Shown in pieces: positions 28,882 through 37,800 of a stretch of DNA of 64,000 nucleotides. Below the pieces are notes generated by a model, which was not told the DNA's origin, did not search any database, and worked only from the letters and a program-made list of their open reading frames with translations. The first letter of the stretch is position 1. Each line of letters starts with the position of its first letter. The stretch is from Cristatella mucedo (lineage: Eukaryota > Bryozoa > Phylactolaemata > Cristatellidae), in contig WPIO01000033.1 in NCBI GenBank assembly GCA_009760855.2, forward strand, positions 706,001-770,000. The letters run 5' to 3'. The translations under genes and the position numbers were made by a program.

Positions 28882-31800
28882 GACCTTGTAGCAACACTGT
28901 TTAATAGGACTGCAAGATGCTGTATTAATTGGGGATGTGATCATGCAGTCAGCCGTTCGTGCTGAGTTGCATCGAGCAAGGACTTGTGATGGTCACACCC
29001 TGGGCACGGTCTCTGCCCATGTGAGAAGCAAGCACCTGCTTTAGTGTGTCAATCAAGTGATTGATGCTGATGCTAGGAGATCAGTTTACATGTTTTCTCT
29101 CCACAGAAAGCCATCACCGTTACAATTGCTCCGTGCATGAGTCGGATCGCTTGAGAAGATTTCCTTTTTCACAGCACGGTTCTTCTGATTTTCTTGTTGC
29201 AGATGCTGCCCTCCATCAACAAGCACCTTAATTCTGCTAGCACTGATGTAGTGCAGCAGCTGGGAAGCTCTGCCAAAGGAAGACCCACCAGTGAAAAGGA
29301 TGCTCTGCTGGTTAGTATTTGCTATGGCCACCATTGTCTATCTGCTGTGATCATTCTCTGAAAATTCCTTCGCAGTTAGTAACAGCTGACAAGTCGTAGC
29401 TTTGGCCCTCACTTAAATCATATGATGCAGAACTATGCATGTTAATTAGCATATCTTTTCTTAAACCGCTTCTTGCAAAGGCACAGCATGAGCTGTGCAA
29501 AATAATAACAAACTGCACACTGTCTTCAACATTAAAGAATACTGGTGCCACTTGTGATCACAAATGAATAGAAGCCATTTCACGAGGGCAGAGCGTGGAT
29601 TCAAGAAAATTGTGTATATCTCTGTACAGCTCACAATCACTTCACAACCCTTCACATTTTTTGATGCAGTGCATACATAGCACTTCCAAGTCCATTGGCT
29701 ATACCACCACCCACCACCTCGGTGTTTGACTCGCCCATGGACAGTATCCAAGTCGTTACAAAAGTAGTTGCTGGACTCAGTCGAAGAATGACTCTGGAGC
29801 TCTTGAATATTGTAATAAGCATCCATTCTTAGTATAAATATGGGTATGCATCTTTAGATTTGACTTGAGTTGAACTGGCATACAGTTGAAGAGGGTGCAG
29901 ATGGGCATTTGCATTCCTGTTACAAATATCTGTATTTTGTGATTGCAATGAGCATAGAACAATCGATTCAGCTCAATCCAGAACTTTTTCGAAATTAATG
30001 AGGGAAATTAGTAGGCAATTATGCACTGACCTGGTCGAGTTGGCTATGCTCTGTTGGATTGTATGTAGGAACCCACAGTGCTTTTCTAAGGCTCCAGCTG
30101 CTGCTGCAATCCTAGTTTTAGTTCCAGACTCCTTGCCATTCAGATGCATGAAAAGCAGCACAGTGGCATGCTAGTAGTACATAGCCCGCGAGTAGTTCAC
30201 CCATTCACTCTCTTTTACTTTGGCAGTGAGTGGCTAAACTTTGCTATGTGACAGGACCACTAACATGGTCCTGTGGTATTCGATAGATATTGCTCACTCC
30301 GACCAGATGGCAATTTTTGAGTGTTCCACCCTCTCAGCAGGCTTGGTGATGCAGCATCATTGTATTAGATGCGGATACTGTAGCATTGTCGTTTTATTTT
30401 GTATGCAGATGCCACTAATAATGTGATGTAACGTATCTCCTCCTGTAACTCCACAGAGTAATAAAGGCTATTTGGGTGTTACGCAGGAAAGTTTTCTATA
30501 ACGCACTCACAGCCTAAGTGGCTTTCGGTACGAAACATGGTGAATAGCCTCTGGCATTGCCACATATCGGCCGTAGTATGGTTTGAGGTGTTGAAAACTG
30601 TCAGAATGTTAGCAAATGTTTGTAAAACCCCTATGTAGGACTGACTCATCATAAACTAATTACTGAACATGAATGAAGGAGTGTGCACGTCGGCTTTGCC
30701 ACTTTTGTACAAACCGTCGATGAGCTGGCACTCACTGACTTCTTGTGTAGAGCTCGCTTATGCCTAGTTCTGTCCATGAGCCTATCTATCTTCCAACAGG
30801 CTCAATTAGTGACTTTTCGCAAGACTCACTTGCATCGTTGGGTCGAGTACCGTAAATACCAAACCGAGCTGTGTTGAATGTATAGGCCACTGTTCATACC
30901 GCTACTGGACTTTCTTTCTGTTGCTTGCTTGCTTGTTCGGTGTTGCTTTTCAGTTGTCTTACCTTTCTCTTCGATCTTGGTTTTTACCTCGGAGAGGGGT
31001 GATCACATTTCCGATGTTTAGTTGTCATACTTGAATTAACAGATGGAGTCAGCAAGTAGTATAGATTGAAAGCAAGGCCTGTCCTGGCTTTTTGCTTGTT
31101 GCATGTGCCCTGCTTATCGTTCTCGCCTAAACTCCCGAGGTATCTACATTACTACTAATTTTAAACCTATTGCACTCGTGTCCAGCCAAGCGATTCGTTC
31201 TTGATTACTTTGTAGTATTTTTAGCACATATATGTTTAGATGTAATGCCCGTGAGAACTAAGCTGTCAAGTCCAATTCTGCAGCAATGTGAATATGCTAT
31301 CATTTTTAGGTGCATCTGGCCTCATAGTTAATGGTGATCATTTTTTTTAAAGGTGAACGACAGTGATGGAGTTTGCACAAAGCTGCCGGTCAAGCGGCCA
31401 CCACTTGCCAAAGCATACCATTGGGTGAACCCCTACGTTGGCCGCACAAATGGTGGCATTCCGTGCTTTTCAGAGCGGCGCAGCCTGCAGAGGGCAGCTA
31501 GAGTCAGTACAGTGTGCTCTGTATAACGTAGCTATTGCTTGCTTTTTCTCACAGCATAAATCAAAACAATTCTGATTTGCTTTACCTCTCAGTTGTTTTG
31601 GTCCAGTGGTTAAGGTGCTCGTCCCGACCAAGGTCTGGCTGAGGTCGTGGGCTCGAGCCCCGAGGCATACGTGAAACACCTGAATAGAGATTTAAGAAAG
31701 TTCTCTTGGGGTGCTATAAAAATGAATTTTATCTATTTATCTTGTAACTGATGTCGGCCTTTTGCTTACCACACTTAGTGCATTCGAGCTATTGTCCAGA

Positions 31801-34800
31801 TCCAAGTTGTATACGACTACTTATCTGGGTTAAGGTCTGTGTTCATGCAACCTGCTTATGAACTTTGAAACCGCTAGCTTTAGGGGGATGTAACTTATTC
31901 TGGCTTGCCTTGATTTATCAAGACAGTATATTTTTACATTTTATAAAATTCCTTTTCGAGTCGAAACAACTCAGTGTTCATTGGTTTCGCATGTATCATT
32001 TGCCTTTTAATGAAAAGAGGGATGATCAACGCTACATCATGGTGCCAGCTATTCCTAGGTACTACACCCAGAGTCACATAGGTGCGACCCTTTTGATTTA
32101 TGTTTTATGATCTCTTTCGATCGATGCAGAAGAGACAGTGCTTGCATCTGATTTTAATCAGATTAGAAGCTATGAATAAGTATTTTAGGTCAGTTTTAAA
32201 GTTGTAAACTCTGTATGTATATTATTATTGAGTAGCATCATATATATGTGTGCCTGTGTGTATTTTTTAACTGTTTACTGCTGCTCGTCAAAAGAAAATT
32301 TAGGGTCATTGTCGATCACTTAAGAATTAAGGGCTTTCTCGAGCTGGTAGGACATCGCACGATAGATCTAGCAGCCCAATTTTTTTAGTGCTATCAAAGG
32401 CCCTCTGACCTCAGACACTCACCGTTTATGTTCTTTTGATTGGACGACAGTCTGTTTAATCAAGGGAGTTGAACATGGACCTTAGGTAGCATACATCTTT
32501 CTCACTAATACTTTTTTTGCAAGCTGGTGACCTGCCACTGGCATCTGAAGTTGGCTTTATGATTGCTTATTGATTAACTTGGGATGGGCAAAAGTGGTGA
32601 TCATCCTGAGTAGCCCACCATCAGGTTGGCATGCATGTAGGATGTGATGCACAAAAATACCTTTGGCCGTCCGACATGTCTATTTACCATGGTAAAAACA
32701 TGAGGTTGCATTGAAATTTTGTCATTTACTAGTGTTTTTAAGGATTCTCGATGGCAAGGCACTCATAGAGGTTATCTATTTAGTATTTGTTCGCCTCACA
32801 AATCGTGAACTCGGTAGCACGGGGCCTAGCAAAGGTGGCTGCTGGGCTTCAGCCACCAAGCCTATTGGGACATTTTGCCCTGATGTAATTGGCTAGCTCG
32901 TTAAGGTGAAGGATCAGCCCCGTTAGGAGTAGAGTGTATATCCGGAAATATCAGCTCAGCAGTAATGCTTAAGGACCTTGGCCTAGAGCTCTCCATAGTT
33001 ATGATCAGCATATCTCGCCCTTGCTGAATGCTGAGCTAAACTTGACGTGTTCTAGGCTATTCATGTTGCTCTGCATCCGTGCGTTCGTGCGTGCCGACAG
33101 TTCGTGGAAGTGAGAGAGCGCTGAAGTTTTCTAGTGCCAACCTGACATTGGCTGTCCCATTTTCTATTTCACGCGTCTAACAGAGAATGAGTGATGCTCT
33201 CAGGCTAAGCTGCAAGGAGCTATGGGAAGCTGCTTGCAGAAGTGATGCAACCGCCGGCGCTGGCGGCAGCAACGGAGAGGGAGGCGATGGCGTGCAGCCG
33301 GGTATAGACGGCACTGTGCGCGAGCTGGCCTCAGCCGTTGGCAGAGAGGCAGTGCTCTCTGGCTTCGAAGAACGTCCGGAGGTGCGTTCGGAGGCCACCC
33401 GACCTGGTGCGATACCAGCAGCCGCCACAGCACCAGCCATCGCCGATCGTGCCGCCTGTGGCTACCACTCTGCAGGCTTTAAACGTCAGGCTGCACAGCA
33501 GCATGATTCGCCACTGGCAGCAAGCAGCTGTGAAGTAGGAGCCGCTGCTGCCACCACCCCAGAGAGCGATGACGGAAGTGGCAGCGAGGCACTGACACGG
33601 CATTGTGAGTGTGACTGCCTTTTGCGTCTGCTGCCACCGCATACTATCGCTCTGAGCTGCCGCTGATGTGCCTCCATCCGGTCGCCCATCCAGGGGGCAG
33701 CAGCGCTAGGCATACTGGCTCTGACGGCATGCTGAAGCAGAGCCTCTGTGGTTGCCCCCCTCAGGAACCGCTTGCTCGTTTGCAGATGCCACGGCCTGCG
33801 GCAGCCCATCGTCGGACGAGTTGGCGTCAGCGCACGTGCACAGCCGTGGCATTGCCTGCGGACCGCTGAGCGATGGGTAGGCAGTGTGCATGTGCAGCAC
33901 GTGCTGCCCTTGCTGGCAGCACAGCTGACTGCATGGCAGAGCTGTTGGCAGGATCCATGCTTTTGCTTGTGCTGTGTGGTTCGAGCCTGCACGCTCTGCC
34001 CAATGGGTAGCTTACGTGTCTCGCCTGTTTGCTGTTACATCTGCACACAGACCTAGCAGGCGCCCAGCCAAGGCAGTCGAGCGGAGACCACCTTTGGTGT
34101 GATTTCACATCTCGCACCTAGTATGACAGCCTTCGCTTTCGTGTGTGCTTGTGTGCGTTCGTTTCGTGCGCTAGCGTGTGTGCACGTGATTGTGTAGATC
34201 AGTACCTGCACTTTAGAATGTTAGAGGATAAAGATTAATCTGCTCGTCACTAAATCCATGTCATCAGTGAATGAGATTGAAACTCATTCATTTAGGCAAG
34301 TGTGACCAATGAGCAGTTGGCAGCTTGGAATAAAGAACTCGTGTTTCGTCTAAGCAATCTTAGTCGTACTTAAGTGCTCTTGAATAAAGACATATGTTGA
34401 GGTATATCTATTAAATGGTGCTCAGAAGTGAAGTGAAGATGCATTATGGAGTCGAGATTTCCGATGGGTTTTCGCAAAATTGAGGTGATATTGCCCCCTC
34501 GAGCAAGTGACTATTAGGTGCTCACTCTTCACGACCAGGACGTGGGCTCGAGTCTTGCAGTTGGGTGATTCTTTCTTGCCCATCGCAAGCGGTGGCGATA
34601 GCTGTTAAGGCTCTTCTGTCGCCATGTAAATGAGGATGTTGAATCAGTTAGCATATATTATTAGTACTTATTATGACTAGCAATGCAGACCTACTACTTA
34701 ACAACTGCAAACGAAGTGAGCCGACAATTTATTACCTCTATACAGAGTAAAGAAAGGAAAATGTGGTCATCTTTGGTCTATACAATGGCCTACGGCTCAA

Positions 34801-37800
34801 TTTGGCACATCGTTGTATGGGACATCATGTATGGAAACAGCTATGGCGGCATGCGTAGTCCCTTCTTTGGCCAGCCGTGAATGTATGGGGACCACACAGC
34901 GTGCATGCAGGCCGCCTGCTGCTTCAGCATCTGACAGCCTGTGCTGCTCACATTAACAACAATTGAATAAATTAACAATAACTTGATCCAGTATTAGATG
35001 TAGCTGTGACGAATGCTTGCCAATGCAAGCCATTTAACTTGATAAGCACTGTAATAGCAGGTGTTGGATGCTTGCAGCTGGCTGTTGCTAAGCATGGCCG
35101 GCCTGTGCAAACTGCTTGATGCACTGGCACAGTACTAGCAGGTGCTTGCCTTTCATGGCAGAAAGTTTAAAACACAATGGCATGGGTGGGATTTACCAGT
35201 CGGGAATTCATTTCAATAAACGTTGCTAGAATTTATGTAGACTTGCAGAACTTGCAGCCTTTGTGTCCTGCTTGGTTGTGGTATCGTGGCATTAGATTCT
35301 TGCTGATGTGATTGCCTCTTGCTGATCCTCTTGCTGATGTGATTGCCAAGCACAATCTAGGCTTTCGCTTCTATGCGGATGACACTCAGTTGTACCTTTG
35401 CTTTGATCCCTCCCAGTCTTCGAGCACCTCGAATTCTCTCAACTGCCTTGCTGCATGTATTAATGACATCCGAACGTGGATGGCAGCAAATTTTCTTAAA
35501 CTAAACGATAATAAAACTAACTTACTAGTTATGGGAAAACCCAGTGTGATTCAGAAATTGAAACGGCTGACGCTCAAAATTGGCTCTGCAAGCATATCTC
35601 CTGTTGAATCAGCTCGAAATCTAGGTGTCGTGTTCCAAAGTGGCCTCTCATTAAACGACCACACCAGCTCCACAGTCAAGTCTGCCTATTTTCAGCTTCA
35701 TAGCATTGCTAAAATTCGGGCTTGTTTAGATAATGATACCACGTCTAATTTGGTCCATGCATTTGTGACATCCCGTCTTGACTTCTGTAACTTACTGCTT
35801 GCTGGCCTACCGGCATGTACAATCAGGCGACTACAGCTGGTGCAAAACTCCGCAGCTAGGCTTGTCTGTTGTGAGCATCGCAGTTGTCACACCACACCAC
35901 TTCTCGCCGACCTGCACTGGCTACCAGTCAAGCAACGGATCGACTTCAAGGTTTTGTCGGTCACTCCCCCACCAGGCCAAGCATAGTACCACCTGCTTTA
36001 CGGTATTACACGGTTTACCAAAACCAGGTACAAACCTCAAATTCTTTGGAGACCGTGCATTTAGTTTGTATGCTCCCAAAGCCTGGAACTACCTCCCAAC
36101 TTCCGTCACAACATCCCCTGACTTGACCAAATTTAAAAAGAACTTAAAAAACACCTATTTAGGTCAATATTTAGTGGATTCGTCCTTGATGTGCTTATGC
36201 CTGCTGACACTGTGCATGCTGCCATTAACCACATTTGCATGCTGACCCTGTGCATGTCACCCCTAACCACGTTATTCATGTTGTTTATCAAGCATGATAT
36301 TACTCAGCATTCAATCGCGTTTCCCTTTGCAGCAAATTTAAAGTGCCTAGAAAGAGATTTGAGTTCTCTGAGGGTGCTTGACAACTACTCTCCTACTGCC
36401 GACTATGGCCAATCCTTTTCAGCAGTCCTGAGCTGCTACTTCTATTCTACTCACTACCTCAACTGCTCTCCTGACTCTGCTATGCTTCCCACTTTCTCTT
36501 TGTTGCGTGTGATTAAGTCTGTTGGCTACCGAAACGGTACCGAAAGCCGCTTAGGCTGTGAGTGCGCTATACAAAACTCTCCTGCGTAACACCCACGTGG
36601 TCTTTATGACTTTGTGGAGTTACAGACGGAGATACATTACATTACATTTTGTAAGTGCATTATTATTATTACTATTATTATTCTACTGCACTACTTGTGA
36701 TGCGGCTAGTTTGCTACTTGCAGCCTCAGAGCTCAGCTGCTTCTGCCTGCACTGGTGCCAAGACGACCATGGCCGTCTGAAATGCACTCGCAGGGTTCTC
36801 GGCTGTTCTTTCTGGAGCAGCCCGTGGAATCGCAGCCTCCGCACTGTTCGTGTCGGTTTCATTCTACCACGACACCTTGCATGCACCACGACTGCTGCTG
36901 CTCTGTCGAGCAACCAACAGTTCCATCCGCTACCAGCTACGCAATAACTAGGCAAGAACTTGTGACGCCATGGTGTTTTTAAGTCGCTGTCTGTGCTCAG
37001 CATATTCTTCGTTGTATTTGGTTGTCTCTTCCACGTAGTCTGTGCTCTGTTTGCCCTCCCTTGGTTTCTCCTCTTTTCAGCAGGTTGATGTGACTTTTGC
37101 CTGACGTTTTTGTGGTGCTAAGATTGCTACAGAGCTTCGAAGGAACTTTCCTTTCACTAAATCGATGTGCTTACCATCCACATCTTCTTACCCGAGCTGT
37201 TTTTGTATTGGGCAGCACTTCATCTCACGTTCTCAGCGGTTTTCATAAATAGTCCGACTTGGGAATGCTCTGTGCCAAATCCAATTGATGCCGTGTGTTC
37301 ATGCACAATGGTTTTTAGCACTAATGCACTGCAGTGCAAGGAGTTTTCCCGGCTATGCCCCATGCTTGAGAAAGAACGAACGATGCCCTTGATATGAAGT
37401 GGTCCCCATTTTATTTAAGGGGCTTTCCTCTCGCTCTTAGTTCTTCTCGAGTTTTTTTTATTCCCACGTTTGCTTCACTCGGCGAGTTGTTGGTACCACA
37501 ACTCTGTTAGGCAAGCGGCGAGTGTGCACATGCAAATCACCGATGTGTGTTTCCTCCATTGCTTCGTAAATGTTGGCCACATCTAAATCGTTTACAGGGA
37601 TGTGGGGCAGGTGCTGTGTGGGGACGGCACTTATCGACCGGAGAAGTTAGAAGCCTCTGCACGAGTCGCTGCGCCTGGTTCTCCGAGGCCGCCACAGCCG
37701 GAGGCGGTGGCTGCGGCACTGGGACGAGCTTCCACTGTCGAGTGTGGCAATTTAGCGAACGCCAGGTGTCAGACGGCAGCTGTAGCCTCGAGCCTGGACC

